A DNA stretch of 64,000 nucleotides from assembly GCF_963259705.1 (NCBI RefSeq), contig NC_081842.1:60896787-60960786 (forward strand). The letters run 5' to 3'. The notes beneath the pieces were generated by a model, which was not told the origin of the DNA, did not search any database, and saw nothing but the letters and a program-made list of their open reading frames with translations. The position numbers were made by a program, and so were the translations under genes. This DNA is from Myotis daubentonii (lineage: Eukaryota > Chordata > Mammalia > Chiroptera > Vespertilionidae). Of the stretch, positions 10,797 to 20,475 are shown in pieces; the stretch's first letter is position 1; each line of letters starts with the position of its first letter.

Positions 10797-12788
10797 GAGA
10801 ACCGAGATGGCGGTGATATAGGCAGACGTGTCCCAGGTCGTGTCCCGGAGCAAATGGAGCGAGCAGCTGAAGCTAGTAACACTCACACCGAATTGGCGAA
10901 ATTGCTCAGCTGGTGAGAGGCTTTGCAGCCGGGAAGAGCAGAACTCCCCTGGAAAGGTAAAAAAAAACCAGGGATTTGGGCAGGAAAGTTTGCCAGACCT
11001 CTGAGCCCAGAGAGTCGGAGGGAGACCGCGTGGCAGACAGCCACGTCCCTTGGGACAGGCACAGCCCCTGACCGGGGAAAGGAGAACCGCGGGATTCCTG
11101 GCGCCGCCAGGGAAATTGAGAGCTGGGTTCTGTGATCACGGAGGACTGAGCCTAAAGGGGGCAGCCTGAAGAGCTGACCTGACCATACAGTCCCGGTAAG
11201 AGAAGAAGCTTACAGAAACCAAGCCTTCCCCGTTTCCGCGGCCGGCATTTGTTTGTTTGTTTTCATTGAATCCTGTTCATGGGACATTTCGGAAACAGAC
11301 ACTCACCTGTGCTGAAGAGAGGGAGAGTGTGCTGAGGAGTGGAACCTGGGAAGAGACTGGGGAAAGAGGGGGAGCCGGGAGAGGTGGTAGTGAATTGAGT
11401 GCTGAGACACCCCTGAGCCCAGGACTGGGGCAGCCACCCTCTCCGGAGAGTGAGACTCCTCCCCCCAGCCCCCAGGCAAGGAGCACAGCCACACCCAGAT
11501 TCCACCCTGTACGAGATCAAGGATTAAGATAACCTGATCAGTCCCTGGGAGTTAACAGGGTCTGGCCTATAGGGGGATTTTCAATCCCAGCAACAACATA
11601 GCGCCGGTAACTAACTATTACGCAGTCAGCTCTGGGCAGTGAACTTCCACTGGAAAGAGAGGCCCTATAGCCTCAGAGGCCAACCCCAGAACACTGCCAC
11701 CCAGAGGCTGACCCACAAACTGACTCTTTGCTAAACACAAAATAAGGCAGTCTGGGAAATAAATGCGGCATGCTTTAAAATAAGGACTGTGGTTTACAAC
11801 ACAGAGGAACAGTATATCGCAGGGAAACTCAACACTCTCCTGAATACCTGGAAGGTCTAAGGCGAGCCACACTGAAGAATAGAAGAAACGAAGGACCTTC
11901 ACTACTGCAATTTTTTTTTTCTTTTTTCACTTTTTAACTAAGAAACCAATTATTTTTCATTCTTTTTTTTTCTGTTCTTTTTTTTTTCTTTTCTTCTTTT
12001 TCCATCACCTGATTTTACCCTTTTAATTACTACCTTCTTATTTTTAACCAGTATTATTACTGCTACCATTTTACCACTTTTTAAAGTGCCATTTTATTTT
12101 TTCTTTATTTTATTTTGGGATTAGTGTTCACCATTCTATTTTCATCGTTATATTATTGGTTGTTTCTAGTTTGCATTCATATCCAGGGAGCTGTTGCTGG
12201 AATTTGTTGGGATTAATGGCTGTTCTATAGGAGTATTCTCCTCATATAAAAAGTCTCTTCCCCTCTTCCACTTCATTCTCTCTTTTCGCTCTTTTTCTTT
12301 TCTTTTCTTTTCTCGCTTTTATTTTCCCCCCTCCTTTTTCCCAATTTCATTTTTTCACTCCCTTTTTTTGGTCCCTACTTTTCTTTTCCTTTTTCTCTTT
12401 TATCTTTTTCTCTTCCTTCTTCCTTATCCCCTAATTCTCTTAATTCAGGTGGTCACCTTTAATTGGGGTTATTAATATCGTGAATATATTTGTGTATAGT
12501 GCCTGGTACGTGGTGCCTTGTTGTGTTGTATTTTGTGCCTTTAAATCAACGCAGCAGATCCAAGCAACAGCAACCTCCTGAGCACCACATCCTCTGCTGA
12601 GGAACAGCAGCTGTACGTGAAACCTCGCCCCACCAGCCAGAAGAGCCACCACAGCTGTGAACAGCACCCACCAGAGGAGCTGCTGACAACTGAAGAGCAG
12701 CTGCTACCGCAACCGCCCGAAGAGCAACCACAGACCAAGGAGTCACTGCCACCTAGGGAGCAACCACTGAACAACTCAATGTCTAGAT
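10797..12788 (+). promoter_or_regulatory. L1 5'UTR and internal promoter
   Basis: About 2 kb ahead of ORF1. The first 20 bases contain GAGATGGCGG on the sense strand, near the YY1-type site that positions L1 transcription in other mammals (inference). 10850-11530 is GC-rich. 11910-12430 is almost pure pyrimidine, mainly T with C. 12540-12780 is rich in CAG and CCA triplets. Short ORFs occur, with no recognised domain. Confidence 0.7.
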
Positions 12789-13769
12789 ATGTCAGTGAGA
12801 TCAAACATGGGTAGACAAAGAAACCCCCAAAGGAAAGAGAAGGAGGACTCTCCAGAAAAGCAGCTAAGTAATACAGAGGCATGCAACATGACAGATAAAG
12901 AATTCAGAATAAGGATCCTAGAGTGCATAAACCGGATGGAGGAAAAAATCGACAACCTCTGCAAGAAGCAAGAAGAAACAGATGAAAAAATCGATAACAT
13001 ATGGAAGAAGCTAGAAGAAACAGATGAAAAAATCGATAACATATGGAAGAAGCTAGAAGAAACAGATGAAAAAATCAACAACCTAAGTAAGACCCAAGAA
13101 GAAATGAAGAGTGATATAGCTGCAATGAAAAACTCCATTGAAAGTATCAACAGTAGACTAGGAGAAGCGGAGGACCGAATTAGTGAATTAGAAGACAAGG
13201 AAGCAAAACACACCCAAAATGTACTGCAATTGGAGAAAAAAATTAAAAGACAGGAGGAGAGCCTAAGGGAGTTTTGGGACAACATGAAACGAAACAACAT
13301 ACGAATAATAGGAGTACCAGAACAACAGAAGGATGAACAAGGATTAGAAAACCTACTCGAAGAAATAATATCAGAAAACTTTCCTGAGGTGGGGAAGAAA
13401 AAAGTCACACAAGCCCAGAGAGTCCCAAACAAGGTGAACCCGAAAAGACCCATACCAAGACACATCATAATCACCATGGCAAATGTTCAGGACAAAGAGA
13501 GAATCTTACAGGCTGCAAGAGAGAGACGGAAAGTTACATACAAGGGATCTCCCATTAGATTGTCAAATGAAACACATCAGGCCAGAAAAGAATGGACTGA
13601 AATTTACAAAGTGATGCAAAGCAAAGGACTGAATCCAAGAATACTCTATCCAGCAAGGCTATCATTCAAACTTGAAGGGGAAATAAGAAGCTTCACAGAC
13701 AAAAAAAGACTAAGGGAGTTTGTCACCACCAAGCCAGCAATGCAAGGAATGCTAAAGGGACTGGTATAA
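12789..13769 (+). CDS. L1 ORF1 protein, intact
   Basis: 326 residues from the first ATG. The conserved start is probably the in-frame ATG at 12807 (MGRQRNPQRKEKEDSPEK), giving 320 residues. Order: a basic N-terminus; a coiled coil (about residues 50-150) containing a tandem 14-residue unit LEETDEKIDNIWKK; the RRM (DNMKRNNIRIIGVPEQQ, near residue 170); and the C-terminal domain (RVPNKVNPKRPIPRHIII, then DKERILQAARERR, ending QGMLKGLV). ORF1p is the trimeric RNA-binding component of the L1 ribonucleoprotein. ORF2 begins 49 bases after its stop. No lesion is seen, so the protein could be functional. Confidence 0.95.
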   Translation: MSVRSNMGRQRNPQRKEKEDSPEKQLSNTEACNMTDKEFRIRILECINRMEEKIDNLCKKQEETDEKIDNIWKKLEETDEKIDNIWKKLEETDEKINNLSKTQEEMKSDIAAMKNSIESINSRLGEAEDRISELEDKEAKHTQNVLQLEKKIKRQEESLREFWDNMKRNNIRIIGVPEQQKDEQGLENLLEEIISENFPEVGKKKVTQAQRVPNKVNPKRPIPRHIIITMANVQDKERILQAARERRKVTYKGSPIRLSNETHQARKEWTEIYKVMQSKGLNPRILYPARLSFKLEGEIRSFTDKKRLREFVTTKPAMQGMLKGLV

Positions 13770-13818
13770 AAATAAGAAATAAAAAGCTCAGAAAGAAAAC
13801 AGCCACACACAAAAAGAA

Positions 13819-16800
13819 ATGGCTACAAACAAGTACCTTTCAATAATAACTTTAAACGTAAACGGACTAAATGCTCCAACCAAAAGACATCGAGTGGCTG
13901 AATGGATAAAAAAACATGACCCATACATCTGCTGTCTACAAGAAACCCACCTCATTAGAAGGGACTCACACAGACTGAAAGTGAAAGGATGGAAAAATAT
14001 CTTTCAGGCAAATGGAAAGGAAAAGAAAGCTGGGGTAGCAATACTTATATCGGACAAAATAGACCTCAAAGTGAAGGCCTTAACAAGAGATAAGGAAGGC
14101 CACTTCATAATACTAAAGGGATCAATACAACAAGAAGATATAACCCTGGTAAACATATATGCACCCAATGTAGGAGCACCCAAATTCATAAAAAAAACTC
14201 CTGGAAGATATCAAAGGAGAGATCGACAACAATACAATCATAGTAGGGGACTTTAATACACCATTGACAGCACTGGATAAGTCCTATAGACAAACAACCA
14301 GCAAAGATACAGCAATCCTAAATGACTCACTAGATCAGATGGACTTAATAGACATCTTCAGAACACTTCACCCCAAAGCCAGAGAATATACGTTCTTCTC
14401 AGGTGCTCATGGTACATCTTCAAAAATAGACCACATATTGGGTCACAAGCAAAGTATCCCCAAATTCAAGAAGATTGAAATCATAAAAAGCGTCTTCGCA
14501 GACCACGATGGCATAATATTAGAAATAAACTACAATAAAAACAACCCAAAATACTCAAACACCTGGAAGCTGAATAGCATGCTATTAAATATTGATTGGG
14601 TTACCAATGAGATCAAAGAAGAAATTAAAAACATCCTGGAAACTAATGACAATGAAAACACAACAATCCAAAACCTATGGGACACATTGAAAGCAGTCCT
14701 GAGAGGGAAGTTTATAGCTCTACAGGCCTATCTCAAAAAACAAGAAAAAATGGTAGTAAATCATCTAACTCTACAACTCAAAGAATTAGAAAGAGAGCAA
14801 CAAGAAAACCCCAGAGTGAGCAGAAGGAAGGAGATAATAAAGATTAGAGCAGAAATAAATGACATAGAGACCAAAAAAACAATACAGAAAATCAATGAAA
14901 CCAAGAGCTGGTTCTTTGAAAGGATAAACAAGATTGATAAACCTGTAGCCAGACTCACCAAGAAGCAGAGAGAGAGGACCCAAATAAATAAAATCAGAAA
15001 CGATAGAGGCGAAATAACAACAGACCCCACAGAAATACAAATGATTGTTAAAAAATACTATGGACAGCTTTACTCCAACAAACTAGACAACCTGGAGGAA
15101 ATGGACAAATTCCTAGAAAAATACAACATTCCAAAACTCAATCAGGAAGAATCTAAAAATCTCAACAGGCCAATAACTATGGAAGAAATTGAAGCAGTCA
15201 TCAAAAAGCTTCCATCAAACAAAAGCCCAGGACCAGACGGCTTCACAGGGGAGTTTTACCAAACATTCAAGGAAGAACTAAAACCTATCCTCCTCAGACT
15301 ACTACAAAAAATTCAAGAGGAAGGAACACTTCCAAGCTCATTCTATGAAGCCAGCATCACCCTAATACCAAAACCAGGTAAAGACAACACAATGAAAGAG
15401 AATTACAGGCCAATATCCCTCATGAACATAGATGCCAAAATCCTCAACAAAATCTTAGCAAATCGGATCCAGCAGTACATCAGAAAGATCATACACCATG
15501 ACCAAGTAGGATTTATCCCAGGGATGCAAGGATGGTACAATATCCGCAAATCAATAAACGTGATACATCACATAAACAAATTGAAAGAAAAAAACCACAT
15601 GGTCATATCAATTGATGCAGAAAAAGCATTTGACAAAATTCAACACCCATTTTTGATAAAAACTCTCAGCAAGGTGGGAGTAGAAGGATCATACCTCAAC
15701 ATAATAAAAGCCATATATGACAGGCCCACAGCCAACATCATACTCAACGGACAAAAACTAACACCATTTCCCCTAAGAACAGGAACAAGACAGGGATGCC
15801 CCCTCTCACCACTCCTGTTCAACATAGTACTGGAAGTGTTAGCCATTGCAATTCGGCAAGAAGAAGAAATAAAAGGCATCCAAATTGAAAAAGAGGAAGT
15901 AAAACTGTCCTTATTTGCAGACGACATGATATTATACATACAAAACCCTAGAGATTCCATCAAAAAGCTACTAGACTTAATACATGAATTTGGCAATGTA
16001 GCAGGATACAAAATTAACCCCAAGAAATCTGAGGCATTTCTATACACCAATAGTGAACTTTCAGAAAGAGAGATTATAAAAACAATCCTGTTTACCATTG
16101 CACCAAAAAAATTAAGCTACCTAGGAATAAACTTAACTAAAGAGGTAAAAGACCTCTACTCAGAAAACTACAGGACATTGAAAAAAGACATAGAGGAAGA
16201 CATAAACAGATGGAAGAACATACCGTGTTCATGGATTGGTAGAATCAACATCATTAAAATGTCCATACTACCCAAAGCAATCTATAAATTCAACGCACTT
16301 CCCATTAAAATACCAACAGCATACTTCAGAGATCTAGAACGAACTTTCCAAAAATTCATCTGGAATAAAAGAAGACCCCGAATAGCTGCAGCAATCCTGA
16401 AAAAGAACAAAGTAGGTGGGATCTCAATACCAGATATCAAGTTGTATTACAAAGCCACTGTTCTCAAAACTGCCTGGTACTGGCACAAGAATAGGCATAT
16501 AGATCAATGGAATAGAATAGAGAGCCCAGAAATCGGCCCGAACCAATATGCTCAATTAATATTTGACAAAGGAGGCAAGAACATACAATGGAGCCAAGAT
16601 AGTCTCTTCAATAAATGGTGTTGGGAAAATTGGACAGATATATGCAAGAAAATGAAACTAGACCACCAACTTACACCATACACAAAAATAAACTCAAAAT
16701 GGATAAAGGACTTAAATGTACGACAGGAAACCATAAAAATTCTAGAAGAATCCAAAGGCAACAAAATCTCAGACATATGCCGAAGCAATTTCTTCACTGA

Positions 16801-17641
16801 TACAGCTCCTAGGGCACTTGAAACTAAAGAAAAAATGAACAAATGGGACTACATCAAAATAAAAAGCTTCTGCACAGCAAAAGAAACCATCAACAAAACA
16901 ACGAGAAAACCCACTGTGTGGGAAAACATATTTGCCAATGACATATCTGATAAGGGCCTAATCTCCAAAATTTATAGGGAACTCATACAACTTAACAAAA
17001 GGAAGATAAACAATCCAATCAAAAAATGGGCAAAGGACCTAAATAGACACCTTTCAAAAGAGGACATTCAGAAAGCCAAGAGACATATGAAAACATGCTC
17101 AAAGTCACTAATCATCCGAGAGATGCAAATCAAAACAGCAATGAGGTACCATCTCACACCTGTCAGACTGGCTATCATCAACAAATCAACAAACGACAAG
17201 TGCTGGAGAGGATGTGGAGAAAAAGGAACACTTGTGCACTGCTGGTGGGAATGCAGACTGGTGCAGCCACTATGGAAGACAGTATGGAGTTTCCTTAAAA
17301 AACTGAAAATGGAACTCCCATTTGACCCTGTGATCCCACTTCTAGGAATATATCCCAAGAAACCAGAAACACCAATCAGAAAGGATATATGCACCCCTAT
17401 GTTCATAGCAGCACAATTCACCATAGCTAAGATCTGGAAACAGCCTAAGTGCCCATCAGTAGATGAATGGATTAGAAAACTGTGGTACATCTACACGATG
17501 GAATACTATGCTGCTGTAAAAAGGAAGGAACTCTTACCATTTGCAACGTCATGGATGGAACTGGAGAGCATTATGCTAAGTGAAATAAGCCAGTCAATAA
17601 AGGAAAAATACCACATGATCTCACTCACTCATGGACAATAG
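13819..17641 (+). pseudogene. L1 ORF2 (endonuclease and reverse transcriptase), one frameshift
   Basis: Total span fits a protein of about 1,273 residues, the normal ORF2p size. The N-terminal endonuclease starts LSIITLNVNGLNAP with QETHL near residue 42. Its C-terminal motifs SKIDHI (near 14430) and ADHD (near 14500) lie in the other frame. The break is at an 8-A run, 14190-14197; the first frame ends at 14256. Downstream, 1,125 codons stay open: RT motifs [34 protein letters not shown] and catalytic FADD (15914-15925), then a Cys/His region [18 protein letters not shown] near 17200. ORF2p nicks target DNA and copies RNA there. The lesion disables this copy unless it is a sequencing or allelic difference in the homopolymer. 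Confidence 0.95.
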
Positions 17642-17959
17642 AGACCATTATAAACTTTTGAACAATAATAGATACAGAGGCAGAGCTGCCTCAAACAAAT
17701 TGTCAAACTGCAGCGGGAAGGCCGGGGAGGGTTGGGGGGCAGGAGGTAGGGGGGTAAGAGATCAACTAAAGGACTTGTATGCATGCATATAAGCATAACC
17801 AATGGACATAAGACACTGGGTGATAGGGGAGGCTAGGGGACTGTCTAGGGCGTGGGGATAAAATGGATACATATGTAATACCCTTTGTAATACTTTAAGC
17901 AATAAAAAATAAAATAAAATAAAATAAAAATAAAATAAAAAAAAATAAAAATAAAAAAA
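17642..17959 (+). other. L1 3'UTR with G-rich tract and A-rich tail
   Basis: A G-rich polypurine tract (about 17714-17756) holds several runs of 3-6 G and could fold as a quadruplex, a conserved trait of mammalian L1 3'UTRs. The end has AATAAA-type signals within an (AATAAA)n-like tail from about 17900. Confidence 0.85.
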
Positions 17960-18000
17960 AATAAAAGCCTAGGTGGCATCACGCCCTCATGTGATGTCAT

Positions 18001-18060
18001 CACAAGATGGCCACCACCAGATGGCCACCACAAAGATGGCCGCCACAAGATGGCCACACG
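18001..18060 (+). repeat. four tandem AAGATGGCC-type units in the Helitron
   Basis: Units of about 13-15 bp, each carrying (A)AGATGGCCRCCAC. One unit contains AAGATGGCCGCC, a strong match to the YY1 consensus as generally described. Binding is inference. Confidence 0.75.
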
Positions 18061-18189
18061 CACAACAGAAGCAGGGCCCAGCGGCTGCTCCACGCAGTGA
18101 GGCCTGGGGGTCCCGCTGCTTCTCTGCCTTGTGCAGAGGAGGCGGGTGCGGGCGGAGGAGGTGGGTTGCTGCAGGGGAGGGCAGTTGTG

Positions 18190-18350
18190 GGTGATCAGGC
18201 CAGCAGGGGAGGGCAGTTGGGGGCAATCGGGCCGGCAGGGGAGCAGTTAGGCATCAATCAGGCCAGCAAGGGAGCAGTTAGGGGGTGATCATGCTGGCAG
18301 GCAGAAGCGATTAGGGGCAATCAGGCAGGCAAGTGAGCGGTTAGGAGCCA
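18190..18350 (+). repeat. minisatellite in the Helitron body
   Basis: About five imperfect units of some 30-35 bp, each with ATCAGGCCRGCARGGGAGC and AGTTAGGGG-like text. Internal minisatellites are common in Helitrons. Confidence 0.75.
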
Positions 18351-18370
18351 GTGGTCCCAGATTGTGAGAG

Positions 18371-18412
18371 GGATGTCCAACTGCCGGTTTAAGAACTGGC
18401 AGTTGGACATCC
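18371..18412. repeat. long hairpin in the Helitron
   Basis: Arms GGATGTCCAACTGCCGGTT and AACTGGCAGTTGGACATCC pair over 19 bp with one G-T position and a four-base loop. A direct repeat of GTCCCAGATTG flanks it (18353 and 18421). It lies about 65 bp upstream of the terminal hairpin. Confidence 0.9.
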
Positions 18413-18500
18413 CCCGAGGGGTCCCAGATTGGAGAGGGTGCAGGCTGGGCTGAGGGACACCCCTGGCCCCGTGCACGAATTTCATGCACCGGGCCTCTAG

Positions 18501-19204
18501 TATGACTATAAAGGGGTAGTTTGAGGGATGTTTTGTTTTCTTTGCATGATGGAACAGTTCAGTATCCTGATTATGGTGGTAATTATATTAATCTATACAT
18601 GTGATAGATTTCATAGAACTACACACACACACACATACACACACACACACATGCACACACACAGAGCACATGTAAAAAAAGGTGAAATGTAAATCGGATG
18701 TATAGTTAATAGTATTGTGCCCATGTCAGTTTCTTGGTTTGATAGTGTGCTCTCATTATGTAAGATGTTTTCTTTGGAGAAAGCTGGGTGAAAGTCTTTT
18801 TTCTGTTTTGCAACTTCTTGTGAGCTTTAAATAATTTCAAAATAAAAAGTTTTCTGAGAAAAAGAAAGCACAGGGATTTCTGGTAAAAGCTAGATTAGGA
18901 AGCACTACTTGACATAATGCTAAAATGGGGTCCAGGGAGTGGAGGAGCGCTCCCTGCCCAGCGGAGGTGGGAAAGGAAGAAAGAGGAGTGGAGATTCCTG
19001 CCTTGGAGACCATTTGGTAGAACTTGGCCCAGACCTGTTAGCCTCCCTCCAGTCCCAGCTCACGCCTTCTGGGTTGGGGTGAAGAGAGAAACGGAAGCCT
19101 TTCCTCAATAGGTCCAAGTGGGAAAACGGGGGGGGGGGGGGGGTAGGGATAATTCTTAACAATGTTCACAAAAGGTTAAGTGTGTGGAGAGCGAAAGATT
19201 AAAC
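18501..19204. other. (CA)n microsatellite and unassigned sequence
   Basis: An interrupted (CA)n lies at 18620-18663. The text from 18501 to 18880 resembles a decayed L1 3' end. A G run lies at 19129-19143. No exon was recognised. Confidence 0.5.
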
Positions 19205-19662
19205 AGCATAAGCACTCAGGTTTTGGAATCAAACTCCACCTCAAATCCCAGCTCCGCCATTTACTAGTCATGTGACTTGATCTCTGTATTGAACTTTGCT
19301 GAATCCCATTTCCCTATTGAAAAATAGAGTCACGCCCTGGCCGGTTTGGCTCAGTGGATAGAGCGTCGGCCTGTGGACTGAGGGGTCCTGGGTTTGATTC
19401 CGGTCAGGGGCATGTGCCTTGGTTGTGGGCACATCCCCGGTGGGGGGTGTGCAGGAGGTGGCTGATAGATGTTTCTCTCTCATCGATGTTTCTAGCTCTC
19501 TATCCCTCTCCCTTCCTCTCTGTAAAAAAATCAATAAAATATATTTTAAAAAAAATAGTCACGACACTGCTTATCTCAGAATGCTGTGAAGACTGTGTTA
19601 GATTGGACATGTAGAGCAACTGTCCAGCACATAGTAAATACGTAATCAATGTTGGCTACTCT
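19205..19662 (+). mobile_element. MIR element split by a Ves SINE
   Basis: The left part has the MIR order CTCAGGTTTTGGAATCAAAC, CCAGCTCCGCCATTTACTAG and TGTGACTTGATCTCT. The right part (19557-19662) ends CAGCACATAGTAAATACGTA. The Ves SINE at 19334-19556 separates them. Confidence 0.8.
19334..19556 (+). mobile_element. Ves-type SINE
   Basis: A complete tRNA-derived head, body and A-rich tail inserted in a MIR. Short flanking repeats (AAATAGAGTCACG and AAATAGTCACG) fit a slightly diverged target duplication. Confidence 0.93.
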
Positions 19663-19920
19663 CTTTTTTTTTTTTTTTAAATCCTCACGGAGGATATTTT
19701 TCCATTGATTTTTAAGGAGAATGGAAGAGAGAGGGGAAGACAGAGAGAAACATCGATGTGAGAGAATCACATCGATTGGTTGCCTCCTGCAGGGCCCTGA
19801 CTAGGGCCTGGGACAGGGAGGAGCCTGCAACTGAGATACGTGCCCTAGACCAGAATTGAACCCGGAACCCTTCAGTCAGCAGGCCGATGCTCTAGCCACT
19901 GAGCCAAACTGGTTAGGGCC
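19663..19920 (-). mobile_element. Ves-related SINE, older subfamily
   Basis: The T run at 19663-19678 is the tail. The tail-proximal unit AATCCTCACGGAGGATATTT is absent from the commoner Ves copies. The tRNA-like head lies near 19920, with the B box as GAATTGAACCC on the plus strand. CTCTTTTT flanks both ends. Confidence 0.88.
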
Positions 19921-19940
19921 GGGCTCTTTTTAACATTATT

Positions 19941-19960
19941 AATATCATTACCAATATTCT
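19941..19960. repeat. 20-bp target duplication, left copy
   Basis: AATATCATTACCAATATTCT, repeated exactly at 20001-20020. The pair flanks the 40-bp tRNA-half insertion. Confidence 0.95.
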
Positions 19961-20000
19961 TATAAGTACCGCGCGCTAACCGATTGCGCAACTGGAGCTC
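19961..20000 (-). pseudogene. retroposed 5' half of tRNA-Ile(UAU)
   Basis: The minus strand reads GA then GCTCCAGTTGCGCAATCGG and on to GTACTTATA, the 5' part of tRNA-Ile with anticodon UAU: acceptor strand, D-loop (AATCGGTTAGC) and the 5' side of the anticodon stem-loop, ending at about position 37. There is one difference from the usual sequence (position 9). There is no 3' half, CCA or A tail. It is flanked by perfect 20-bp duplications. The 3' junction is ambiguous by up to three bases because the tRNA intron and the duplication both begin AGA. It is not a functional tRNA gene. Confidence 0.85.
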
Positions 20001-20173
20001 AATATCATTACCAATATTCTAATAGAAAAAGCATATAGTCAGATTCATCTGTAATATATATTTTGGATGACTCAAAAATATTTCAGAGAACTCTTAAAAA
20101 TCTCTTTTTGTGTTTTATAAAATCAAGTTTTAAATGATAATGATAAATAAAGTGAAATGTTTATGCTTAAACA

Positions 20174-20204
<31 letters not shown>

Positions 20205-20317
20205 TTTTTTAGGATCCTTCAGTATTTGAATTCTTCATAAAATCAGGACTTAGTCCCTATATGTGTAAATACAGATAATGTAACTTAAAATTGATAGCTG
20301 TTACTTTCTATAGCAGG

Positions 20318-20475
20318 CCTTTTATGTGCTTTCATTTAAGATCTCTAACCTTTATAGCACTCAGCAAGACAAATATTATCTTCCACATTTTCAGGTGAAA
20401 AACCTGCCTTACACAGTTTGTAAATGTAGTCAGCCTGATTTCAAAGCCCATGCTTTTTCCACTACATCACATTAC
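20318..20475 (-). mobile_element. MIR fragment
   Basis: The antisense MIR pattern includes TATTATCTTCCACATTTTCA and AGCCCATGCTTTTTCCACTA. It is diverged. Confidence 0.65.

Larger units (their letters stand above)
10797..17959 (+). mobile_element. full-length LINE-1 (about 7.16 kb)
   Basis: It has all L1 parts: a 5' end starting GGAGAACCGAGATGGCGG, a 5'UTR of about 2 kb, intact ORF1, a short spacer, ORF2 with one frameshift, a 3'UTR with a G-rich tract and an A-rich tail. The target duplication AATAAAAGCCTAGG (10783-10796 and 17960-17973) frames it exactly. The second copy merges with the tail, so the 3' limit is uncertain by a few bases. A full 5' end and a single visible lesion mark a young copy. 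Confidence 0.95.
10775..18500 (+). mobile_element. HeliBat-type Helitron split by a full-length L1
   Basis: The Helitron 5' end (TTTATAATAAAAGCCTAG, about 10775-10796) is separated from its body (17960-18500) by the L1. The body ends with GTGCACGAATTTCATGCACC, GGGCCT and CTAG at 18497-18500. The segment AATAAAAGCCTAGG is present on both sides of the L1 as its target duplication. The body holds a motif array, a minisatellite and a long hairpin, listed separately. Confidence 0.85.

Noticed and set aside
12776..13477. 233-codon ORF on the minus strand
   Set aside because: It is the reverse frame of L1 ORF1, whose low-complexity Lys/Glu codons leave the opposite strand open. No domain is visible.
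15640..16098. 152-codon ORF on the minus strand
   Set aside because: Shadow of the ORF2 reverse transcriptase frame.
18190..18350. Regular repeats considered as a CRISPR-like array
   Set aside because: Units are imperfect, there are no unique spacers, and the block is inside a Helitron in a mammalian genome.
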